64,000 bases of DNA, taken from NCBI RefSeq assembly GCF_003073045.1, contig NC_037593.1, positions 1,851,525 through 1,915,524 of the forward strand, given 5' to 3'. Shown here one piece after another: positions 46,201 to 58,200 of the stretch. Below the pieces are notes generated by a model that was not told the DNA's origin, did no database searches, and saw only the letters and a program-made list of their open reading frames with translations. Numbering within the stretch: the stretch's first letter is position 1; each line of letters opens with the position of its first letter. The position numbers and the translations under genes are program-made. The DNA is from Pomacea canaliculata. Lineage: Eukaryota; Mollusca; Gastropoda; Architaenioglossa; Ampullariidae.

Positions 46201-49200
46201 CCTTAGGGTTAAGGAGAATGATACCATGATTCTTTTATTCATATTGTAGAATGGATAAAACTGGCCATGGCTAATCACTGAAACCAAATGACTGGTTCAA
46301 AAAAAGCATCAAAGGAAAAGTTGAACGAGCGTAAATATTTCTCAAACAAGACTAAATGTCATTTATGCAGTCACCATTAAGAGATAGGAGAATCTTTAAA
46401 AACATTTTAAAAAAAAAAAATCGTCTGAAATATACAGGAATATCTATTGCACAGGGTACGATGGGAGAGGAAGTGTGGGGAGAGGGTACTCTGTCTTTAT
46501 TCCCACATTAGAATGGGTACCAGCCAAAGGAGTGGATGGGATTTCATTATTTTAACAGAAGATGCAAAGATGGAGGATACTCAGAGTATTATTATTATCA
46601 TTAAAAAAAAAACTGAACAGCCTCATGTTTTGGCAAGAAATGTAAGCAAAGAATACTACGTCAATGAACCAATGCTGAACCTTTATTCTCTGAGCTAAGT
46701 AAAGAATAATCACTAAAGAGGACTAGACCATGTTTGGATTTTTAGTAATTCCAAAGTTAAATATTTATCTTTTCTTAAAACTGGGTCATCCTTTGTCCAT
46801 TTACGTATAAAAACATCAAACAAGAAGACTACATGTGAATCAGGCATTTACTATGTGCGTGAGAGAAGACCATTGTGTGCGCAAAGAAAGGTTGCTCTGG
46901 AGGTGGTGTGAATAGTGAAATCTGACTTCCAAATCATTAGTATTAAAGCTTAACGACCGTAAGATTGTCTGGGTGCAAATAGGCAAGGGTAATTTATTTA
47001 TGATCTACAGGAAAAGTTAAATACATCTTTATTGTGGTCAATGTATGCATGGTTCCTGTAAAACAACATTCAAGATTCTCTAAAGGAAATGGCTACTTAA
47101 AGAGATTTCAGCTAGATGTAATGGATTCAAACAAATAAAAGCACAAGATCTGGGACAACCTTCAGACATGTTTCAGTGCTGCTGTAGGCTTCAATGGCAA
47201 GGGAAAGATGGGGTGGTGGTGTGTGTGTGTTTGAAAAGACATTCAAGACAGCAACAACAGACCCACAGAGACACTATGAAAGACAGCAGCAACAGACCCA
47301 CAGGTACACTACTTAAAACAGCAGTAATACCCATAAAGACAACAGAAATAAACCATGAAAGACACTGTCAATGTCCAGGCTACATGTTTCCCTGAACTGT
47401 TAACGTCATGATTCCCGTCAAAGATGAGCCAACGCTTGCTCTCACCCCTCCCTTCTCTCAAACCCACAATGCTCCAAGATCCCAAAGGTCTGATTGCTAC
47501 ATCGGGGGCTGGAGGGCTAGTGGTGCGCGCGGGTTGGGGGGATTGGTGCCGAGCCAGCAACTAAGGCTATATCCCAGCAGCGGCTATATAATGGCTAGTG
47601 GTAATGCACGGTCGCCAGGTCAGGCCAGATCCCTGTAGGTGCTGATCACAGCGCACCCTCCGTACGCTCGTTATACCTAGCGATAACGTTACCCGTCACC
47701 CGCCTGCGCGCTTCAACCACCCTGTACTGAGCACCAACGACACAAACACACCAACCGGCCCTTCTCCTCAGGCTGGTGACCAGCCATAAACCTACTGACC
47801 GCAAACAGCAGATGACGCAAGGGAGGTCACTTCTCGGATACTCTCCCCCTTACACCATACCTTTCCAGGGCTTCTGCTTACGCAAAAAATTGCATACAGT
47901 ACGCATTAAAAGTTTGGAGGACCCCTTTAATTTTCGTCAATGGGGTCCCATTCAAATTTGGGCAAAGAACAGGGACCCCTTAAAAATCTGAAGAAGGGGT
48001 CCCTGGGACCCCAAACAATTTAGCCTTAGCAGAAGCCCTGCCTTTCATTCGTAGAGCCAGGTGTGTGGAGAAAAAGTTCTGCGTTAAATACAGCACAGCC
48101 AGCACATTTCTTGCGATCCCAAACCATCGATTGTACATCTAACAACGACACAAGGACTAAACAAAACTGCAGATGCTGGCAGAGTGACTGCCTTGCGTCC
48201 AACAAAAACACAAACAAAAATGGAGTCGCTAGACTAAACTCATTTCACCGCAACAAGCAAACGATCGGGTGCTCGCCGTCACGCCAGCGACTGTCACCCT
48301 TGCAGGTTATCCGCAGCACGTGTACACAAGAACCTGTGAACAAGGGGTGGGGAACATCCAGCCCACGCGAAAAAAATTGATCCGGCCCTACAAGGCTGAC
48401 GCAGATTTCAGTAAATGCGTTTTCTTTCGTAGCAACATATATATATATAAAGTCAATAATAGTAGCATAAATTTCGAAGGATAAGCAAGGGACGTCTATT
48501 ACGGGATACACAGGACACATACGAGTACATGACTGGACATACACGTATGTTTCTCGTCTGCTGCACGCCTTTATGGATGATTTTGGAGAATTAGGCATGC
48601 ATGGGACCTTCGTCCCAACTCTAGGGTAGACCACTTCCGTTTTGATGTCGGTTGTTGACACTTCTTCATCCAATAACTTTTTTTTTTTAAATCGTCAAAA
48701 CTGCCTGGATACGCAAATGAAAAAGCATCTGCTGGAAAATTCGTTTGGGTTTATGAATTTGTGCATATGCAAGAATGTTTGTGTGTAGACAGACTGTGGT
48801 GTCTCAGAGAACAGAAGCCAGGCAGGCTGGGATTGCACACGTTCAACACACGGCGGCAAAACTACAGTTTAACCAAACAGAGCTGGCTAAGTTTTAAGTA
48901 GATGATTTTGTATGACCCACGAATTTTGTTATACATATCAAAATGGCTCTTGAAAGAAAAAAAAAGGCTCCCAATCCTGCTGTAAACCAACTCGCCGCTT
49001 GCCTTTCTTACACACGGTCTCTTTTACAATGAAGTACATATCAAACTAAACTGCATCCTATTTCATTTTCTCGTCTACAGACTAAGCTAGTCACTGGGCT
49101 ATTGCGGAGTTTAAATACCAACTGGCCGGTCTACAGTCAAAATGGGAGAAAAGTTCCGCGAAACATCGTAAATGAGACCTGCCAATCATGTGACTCAAAT

Positions 49201-52200
49201 GGAATCTGGCTAAGGAGGGGAATAGAGAATGGTCCGTATTCTGGCCCCTAGTCATCTATACGGCGTGTGAATATGACCAAACGCGGATTTGATAATCTTA
49301 TCAAAATGGCTTTGTGGTAATATTTTACCAACATAAAGGCTTGTGAGGACCACAAGGGTAATATAATCCATTTTTTAACAAGTCCTTACTTGGACAAATC
49401 TAAATGTAAACACTAAGGTTCGGCAAACTACAAACCCTGTTTCCTGCTGTCACCAGATTTCCTTCTAGTCCACCTTTTAATCCTTGCCTTTTGAATTAGA
49501 AGTTTACTGCGTCATCAACAAATACATTGTTAATAAAGTTTTTGTTTGTTTGGGTTTAACGCCGTGCCAGAAACTAGGACTATATCACGGCAACAAAAGG
49601 TAATTCTAGCAGTTGTCTGCAATGTCTTGTGTGTCTTTCTTCAAGGCTGTCCTTTAATGTAAACATTCTAAAAGTTAAAATGAAACGACTTTCTCTATAC
49701 TTTAAAGACTATCGGCGACGATCTTCTGCACAGTGAGTCATAGTTTTTTTTTTCTCTCTACACTGACGGATTTACGTCTCGTGTGAACCTCTTACCGTCT
49801 TGTTCAGCCGCTTCTTGCCATGTTTGGCACTGTGCGAGTGCTTGCCCTTGGAGGCTAGGCGCCGGGAGCCCAGCAGCGCCCTCTTGCCTATCAGCATCCT
49901 GACGACGTGGCGATGAGCTGTCTTCATCTGACGTCGAACACTGGACGGCATCTTGACGTTGAGCGTGGAGGCGATGACGTGATGGGGGGCCAGCACGCAC
50001 ACCTTGCCCCACAGCTCACCTGCACACACGTGCAGCGTCCGCAAAAAGCCGCGCCGCGTCGTCCGCATGCCGCCCACAATCACCGCCACCAGCAGCATGG
50101 AGAAGAGCCAGGCCTGGTCGTGCACCATCCTCAGGTCCTGCGCACTGATGTACAACGTGCCCCCAGTCATCCGTGAAGTCTTGGACGAACGGCGGCAGAC
50201 TGCCCCCAACTCTTGACAAGTCTTTACCGCGCGGTGCACGCTAGCTGCTTTGAAAGGGCAATGCCTATGTTTGGATCAGTGCTCGACAAAAACCTTACTG
50301 AGTTTCTAACACTACTAGTGTCCTGCGATCTGAGAGAGTTCTTGTAACCCAGACACAGCTTAGATGGCAAAGGAGTCTTGACAAGGCCGTGATCGTGCTA
50401 AGGAAAAAGAAACAAGATGGATCATCATCAGCAAGAAGTACTGCACATTAGTATAAGAAGTTAGTGGGCCGCGTTCTCCCTTTCTCTCAGTCTTGCGAAC
50501 TCCGCACACACGCATGCACACACAAACATGCGCACGTGCGTGCGGCTAGCGATTAACATTTTCGGGAATAGTAAACAACTGCAGGTTTCCTGCCTGATAG
50601 TCAACAAGTACTCATCACTGCAGCTATAGTCGGAAAAATCAATTTCTTTATCTTTAGCGATGTCTGAACATTTCAAAAGTGACCAGCGATGCGAAAGTAC
50701 CGTACCGTAATCGCTTGTCCGAGTTGCACGAGCTATGGAGGTCAATGGTAGTCCGTCAAATCAAAACGTTTACTCGTTTGTATATCTTTAAAAACTTTAA
50801 AAAAATTATAAAGCACCACCGCAACTGCTGGCTATCTTCTAAGATGTAGGTGACGCGCAAGAGGGACTCGCACCTTTATGCATGTTGATCACCCAATCGT
50901 AAGGCAGCTCCCGGTGCACTTTCCACTAATCTAGAACTTTCGAGCTCAGTGCAGTAGACGGACAAGTTGGATGGCTGTCGCGATTGGTTACTTCAGTGGT
51001 AACACAAGCACATTAGTCACTCGACTATCACCACGGTATTTGAAGGTAATCAAATACTGAGAGATTATGAAACAGAAATATTATTACAAGGGTGTGTGTG
51101 TGGGGGGTGAATTAGGGGGGCAGGCATCCACTCTGCAAGCAGTGAGAGGGTTACCCTGCAGCAAAACTTGAGGAAAAGCAATTGAATCTGAGATACATAG
51201 CTCCACCTCCCTCCTATTTTCTGCAAGGCTACTTAAGTGCCATGTCCTTGTTATAGGCAAATAAATGCCATTAACGCCAGGGGTTATTTTTTCTGACTGT
51301 TGTTGCCCTCCTTGAACTAAAGACTTCCCACAATTCAGACCTTTTAAATTATGCCCAGTGAATTTGTCTACGGCAACACTGAAACTTTGCAATAAAACCT
51401 TTTAAGCGTTAGTCTTGTATACTTGCAAATAGAGTGTTCCCCATTTTTTATCAGTACATCTCAAAGAAAAAGCACAAAACAGCATAAACATTCATTGAAA
51501 TCTACCACCTGAATGGCTTTTGGTTATTCAAATATCCAGAGAAGCAAGGCAGAAATCTAACCCCTCTGGCAAAATCTTTTAAAACTTGCTTTCAAGCTGT
51601 TTGAGAGGAAAATCTATAACACTAGAGGTTATAGCGCCTATCAAAGATGCATGGCCCTGCTCTTGAAATGCGGACAGACTCTGGAACATTATGTGCACAC
51701 ATACCTTTCAGGTTCAGAGAATAAAGATATTTCAGCAAAAGCTATTCACTAAAACTGTTTAAGAGGGTCTACACATACACTTTAAGCTACAAAACTTTTT
51801 TCATTTATTTGAAACAGAATTTCTTAAAGTTCTATAGGTTATAAAAAATGAATGCACACGCAGAAGTGAGTGGACTACATTTTAATCCTCCCTTTAAATA
51901 AACATGTCTTGAAACTAGTGGAAAGTAACTAGAATAATATCAAAGTGCTGTTATGATCTACTGATGTGTGTCAGGGTACAGAGGGTGTGAGCTGAATTTA
52001 AAAAAGAGTAGACAATTAGGGTCTAGTGTAGCTGAATGATTTACTGGTAATCACTGCACAAGACTTATATTAAATAAAGAGGCTTGGTAAAGTTTGTGTG
52101 ATTGCAAAACTGAAGTAATGGGTAGAGACATTTAGGAATAGAAATGAAAATATTCTCTGTTGTTTCATTGTGTACTTTACTGCAGACCTTATTTTATTGC

Positions 52201-55200
52201 ATATGAACTGAAATTTCTTGCTAGTAAACTAGCGCACGAGTTGTTTTACAGATTTGTGTCTTCTGTCATTGCTGGGTAAATGGCAGTGAGGCTAATTTAG
52301 ACTGCACAGTCAAAAATCAGCACTGATCTCGTAATATTAGTTATGCAGGATTGTGCAACACTGAAAACTACATCATAAAAAAAGAGTCAGACCGGATGTC
52401 ATACATATCTTTCCTAACGATTTAAGCTATAGTCTAGTCGGCCTCTGGTGTATTTTTTAAAAGCACATACTCCTCCTGAGCAAATGACTTTGCATGTCGA
52501 CTAGTTAGTTTGTTGTTTATTTCACATACCAAAGTTTTTTTCAAACAAACTTCTATATTGTTAATTAATATGTAATCTCATTCAGTGAGGATCAATTGGT
52601 GTGTGTCTTACCTCCTGTCATTCTAGCAGAGCATTTAAGTCATCCGACTCAAAGGAAAAATAATCAGCTTAATTCTTGTAAATCTGGTAAGCTATACTTG
52701 TCATTTTAATTATTCTGAAATTATTTTAATTATTCTTACAACAGGCCTGCCATATACTCAATAACTACACTGATCGTCACCCGAAATTTTTCAGATTAAA
52801 ATTTTTCTCAGTTTTTAATCACTTGCAAATCGAATAAAGGATAGTCTGGCTTCCACGTCATATTTTTCATTGTACAGAACGGCAAACAGTAGTGGCTGTG
52901 CGATTCGATCGTGTTGTTTTTTTTTTTTTTGAGTAGCTCACTTTTCCACGTAACCATGAAGCGTCGTGGAAAGCAGGAAGAATTTCACCACGGACGTGTA
53001 TTACAAGTTCGTGGTTTCACGGACGACTTGCCAGTGTACCAGCAGTTGGCCCAGTGCAGAAGTCTTTCAGTTTATGTCAAGAAGCAACAAGGCCAACTTC
53101 TGAGATAATGGCGAGAGGCCGGCTTGTGGGAAACAAATGAAACATGCTGGACATACAGATAAAGACCCCTCCACACATACCCTTTTCACCCCACAATCCG
53201 CCCCACACAGAAAGGTCTGTGCGTGTACCTGAAAGGGCAAGTTTGCGGCGTTGTTATCAGGTCAGCGATGGGTCATCGTTACTCTGACCCCGACCTGCGC
53301 TTAAATAGTGCGCACTGACAACGATGACTGGGATTTATTTCAGAGCTGCTACTTACTTGTGTGCTGCGAACGCGATGTACGATTGCTTCGTTTACCCCCG
53401 GGCTGCTTGGTACCCAGGGAGGTATCGCCTGGACTTCCTGGGTTGGCTGCCAGCAGTGCCGGTACCTGCAGGTCTGCAAGACTGAACCTTATCACCAATC
53501 CTGCCCTCCACAAATCCACTCTGTTTTCACCGGCTACCGATCGTGGAAAGCACCTGCCGGGGAAATATTCCACACCTTCCAGCCACCAATTTCATTGAAA
53601 AGTGACGGAACAGAATCGTGCTTTAATGTTTAAGAAGAAAGGATGGTCGCCAGCACAACACCGACAGAACAACGACGATGACAACACACTGACCGCTTCC
53701 CCGATGATTCAGTCTGCCCATTCCCTCAATCGAGGTCGTCTGCTTATCTGTGGCAGTCTTGTTCGATTAGCCAAACCTTAAGTCTGTTATAGGGTCATGG
53801 TGCCACGGTCTCCACCCGATGCCATTATTATACATAGATATGTACAGCTGATTTGTTTGACCCGAACCGACTTCGATCTACAGTTTGTGGGAGAGCCATC
53901 GTCTCTCAGCTAACCGCTAACATATTCCTAGCGCCACACTTGTCGGTGGCATGCCGTAGCACAGCCAGTGTTTCTGCGCTGCCCTACATCGCGTGAGGCG
54001 GACCGGCCCATGATCACCTCAAGGGGGGACAGCTTTGCACTTCACCCAGGAATTTGAGGTTGGTGGAGAGCGATAACACGAACGACGAGTAAACCAGTCC
54101 AACACTGTCAATGACCGCGCCATCGTTTCGACGAAAGCAAATAATAACAAAGTTCACTGATGTTGGTGCGATGGATAAATAATGTAGTTCCGCCCGCAGC
54201 CGAGCTCAAAGGGCAATATCATGCGATTGAAAAGATATGCTGTCACTAAGAAAACTTTCCGGTGGGGAAACACGCGCATTAGGAAGAAACTGAAAACGTT
54301 GACAACATAAAATAAAATCCATAATTGCAAATGTTTCTGATCATACGCAAAGTGGAGGATAAAGAACCTAAACAATTCCAGATACATTAGTCTCAAAGTG
54401 CATTGCATCCTTGTTTTGGGGCATTCGATGCGATTAGACAGCAGCATGCAGGTTTGCCTGTACATCACAAGATGGTTAACTCGTCCCCTCCCTCCCCACA
54501 ACACACACACGTATTACGTCCGAACAGCCGAGCACTGATACAGTAAAATTCAAGTATTGTTTTGGGGCATTCGATACGGTTAGACATGCAGGTTTGCCTG
54601 TACATCACAAGATGATTAACTCGTCCCCTCCCTCTTCAAACATTATCTCCCCTCCACACACACTCAGACGTATTGTCCTAACAGCCGAACACTGTAAAAT
54701 TCAAGTATTGTTTTGGGGCATTCGATACGGTTGGACATGCAGTTTTACCTGTACATCATGTAGTTTCGTGGCAACAGCCAAGTATTGTAACAATAACTTT
54801 CAGACCGCGAGTGCATGTCGCACCTGTTGTTTAGCGCCGCCAAGGCTGTGTAAAAACTGAAGATAACTACTAAGAAAAATACTGCCACGTCAACCGTGCA
54901 ATAAGCCAGTCAAACGTGTACTACACCCATTATATAGTTGTCAGTCGTGATTCAGGCCCCATGCTGCGACCTCATGTTCAGATGCCGACCCTGCAAGGGA
55001 GACCTTGAACACTTTTTCATCCTGCTTTACTGCCCCAACCGTCGACCGATGCTCGGTCTTAATCGACTTTGGACTGCCCTATTTATTATGTATCTGTAGT
55101 TTAAACTATTGAAGTAAACACAACGCCCGATTGTTGACTACAGTATTTGTAGCAGACGTCGCAAACTGGTGTTAATTAAGTAGCCACCGCGGTGGTTGCC

Positions 55201-58200
55201 ACAGTCAGCGCGTTACACAGCGATTCAATGTCCATCGCTTCCCATCTTCCCCATTCTCCCCACCTCACCATCACCACCACCTTTTGCGAGTTTGTCCGCT
55301 CACTTACGTCTCGGCAGAAGGGCTTGTGGGGTGGGTGGGGTGGGTGGGGTGGGGGAATGGTGTTTTAAGGCCGAGTCAGCAGCTACAGCTGTCACTGCAA
55401 AAGCAGCCAGTCCTGTAAGCAGGTGAAGACAAGGGGATAACACAGACATCAAACAAAACATAAGAATTGCAAACAAAGCTGACTTTTCAGTAAAAGAATT
55501 CCACAGTTGATGTCGTTTACAACTAATTGTGTTAACGAGGTAAGCAGGTCACAAATCTCTGGATTTACTGTCAAGTCACGTGCTACAGCATGCAAAATAG
55601 AATTGCATTGGCTTAAACGCCTAATATCCGCCTGATAAAAAGATAAACCAGTTGTTTTTCTATTGTGAAATGAGATAGGTATTTTACTAGTTCAAACTAA
55701 AAAATATGGACCTAGAGAAGCAGAATCAACTGTCAGTCACTTCCCCAAGTAAAATTTCTATCCCAAAAATCTGGGGCACCATGACGGCCCTTTGACAAAG
55801 CATGATAAAAAGGTGCTAAATATAAAATAAAGAGTGGCAAAGTTTTTTTTAAAAAGTACTTTAACAACACAAAATGTGTGAACAGCCACCAAAAGGCAGT
55901 TGAAACGGGCAAACGCTGACTCAGTCACTTTGAAAATCTTGCTAAAGGAAGCCAGGCACGGCAACCATAATTATATTTCCTGCATTCACCCACAATAATC
56001 AACCACTCCTGGGGAAACTGAAACCCCAAAATAAACTTCAACAAAATCACCCATTCTAGATTTCATAAGAAATCAGCATTTGTTGCATAATAGCATGGGA
56101 AGCTCTGACATCTGAACCGTGACAGGGGTCTCAGCCATAGCTAGAACAGGATGTAAGGTGTTTTGCCCTTTAACTTTGTGGTAACAGAGATAAATAAGCG
56201 GAAAAAAATAATGAAGCAGATGAAAAAAAGGGTCTCCACTGTGGTCTGTTATCTGCCTCATGCAGTTAGATTGGGATATCTAGATGTATTGAAATCCCAA
56301 CTTCATTAGATCAAACTTTTTTATAGTCTTTGATGAAATTAAAAGAGGTTAAAATTAAAATGATGCAAATGTAAACAAAATATAAACGAACTATGAACAA
56401 ATGTGTAAAAGCTCCACATGTAGATAAAAAGCATCATCATCATCATGACAACCTTAAAAATTATGCTTTGAAACACCACACCTTGGATGCCCTCTTGAAT
56501 GTAGTCACCAATAGTATGCTACATCAGTTAAAGGGCTGTAATTATTCATATATATATATCTAATGATAATCCACCAAAGGGCACAAAGGCCCAAAACTTC
56601 ATGGAGATGCAGGGAAGGTTGACATCACAATGACACTGTTCAGTTCTGTTGTAACTCAAATTCATTGTACATATTTCTTAACTCTATGCACATCATGCAG
56701 TTCCTGGTCATCTGCCTCCCTTTCCCCACAGTATTTGAGTGTTCCCCATAAAGGATCTTATGCACTGAAATTTATGTCTCGACAGCAAAGATCTACAAAA
56801 CCTTAATTCTGCTGTAAAGAAAGTTCAAGGGTCATAATCAGCAATTTACAATGAGTAGTCTTAATGAATCATCATTCTTTTTTCACTATTTACAACAAAT
56901 ATTTTTGTTACATTTTATTAAACACTTTCAGAAATAAATTGCGTCCTATAAATGTGAAGGTTTTTTTTTAACAACACACTAAGCCTTGCATGAAACCACT
57001 ATTATCAGGTGACTTCTAGTCACTCCACATTAATGTAGCAGAATCATGGAGTTGATCAACATGTGTTCAAATATGCACTAAACTCATGTTTCAGTCCTCA
57101 AATCCATACAATACACCTTGCTTTTCCTTGAATGATGCCAACATGTCAAAGAAATTATCTTTCAAACCGATGATGATCATCACTCTCCCCTTTAACAATA
57201 CCACAAACTGTATAACTAAGCAACTTTTTAAATGTGTGCTTTGATTTTTCAGGGCTAACCTAAGTGCAAAACTATTTTCAAATAACTAAGTTAAGTTTAT
57301 TACAAGTGCTAATTCCCAAAATCCGAGTAACTCCCATTCTCAAAATTTGCATCTACATTTTGGAAAAAGGTCAAGACTTTATTTTTAGCAATTTTGTAAA
57401 ATTAGGGTCACTGTATGACAAGGCTTCATTAACATGCCTATAGCTCTTCAATTAGAAGCAGTCTTCAGTGATCCAAGAGATTTAAAATAAATTTAGGTCG
57501 ATCAATAAACTTTTCAAAAGAAAGAAGACCGAAGTGATGAGAATCAACAATAAGCAGGAACTTCCAATCCAATTTCAAGGAGAGAACATCCTGGAAACCG
57601 ATTGCTTTGTGTATCTGGGAAGCATTGTCAACAAGGGCGGTGGAGCGGACAATGACACCAAAAGCTGCATTAACAAGGCCAGGCATGCTTTTAACAGTCT
57701 ACACCCCATCTGGAACTCTCCAGCATTATCCTTCCACACTAAGGCCTGCATCTTCAACACCAATGTGAAAACTGTCCTACTGTATGGTTCTGACACTTGG
57801 AGAGTGACAACAACAAGCTCCAGACCTTTACCCACTGATACCTACGCCATATTCTGGGAATAAGATGGCCTGAAAAGATCTCCAGCAGCAGCCTGTGGAA
57901 AAGAACCAACCAGAATGCCACTAGTCAAGACATCAAAAAGCGCAAATGGGGCTGGATAGGACACACACTGCACTAACCAGCTGACACCATTGCCAGGAAG
58001 GCACTTGACTGGAACCCTCAGGGGAAGAGGAGAGTTGGGAGACCAAATCAGACTTGGAAAAGAACAGTAGAAAGCGAGGCAAAAGACGTCGGAACCACCT
58101 GGGCCCAACTGAGAGGGGCTGCCCAAAACCGGGCTCTCTGCCGAGGTGGTGTTGTGACACTATGCTCCTCAAGCAGTAACAAGGAACAAACTAAATATAC

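Noticed and set aside
54940-55090. [19 protein letters not shown]-like segment resembling a LINE C-terminal zinc knuckle
   Set aside because: Only about 30 codons with a suggestive Cys/His spacing and no neighbouring LINE sequence; too short to assign.
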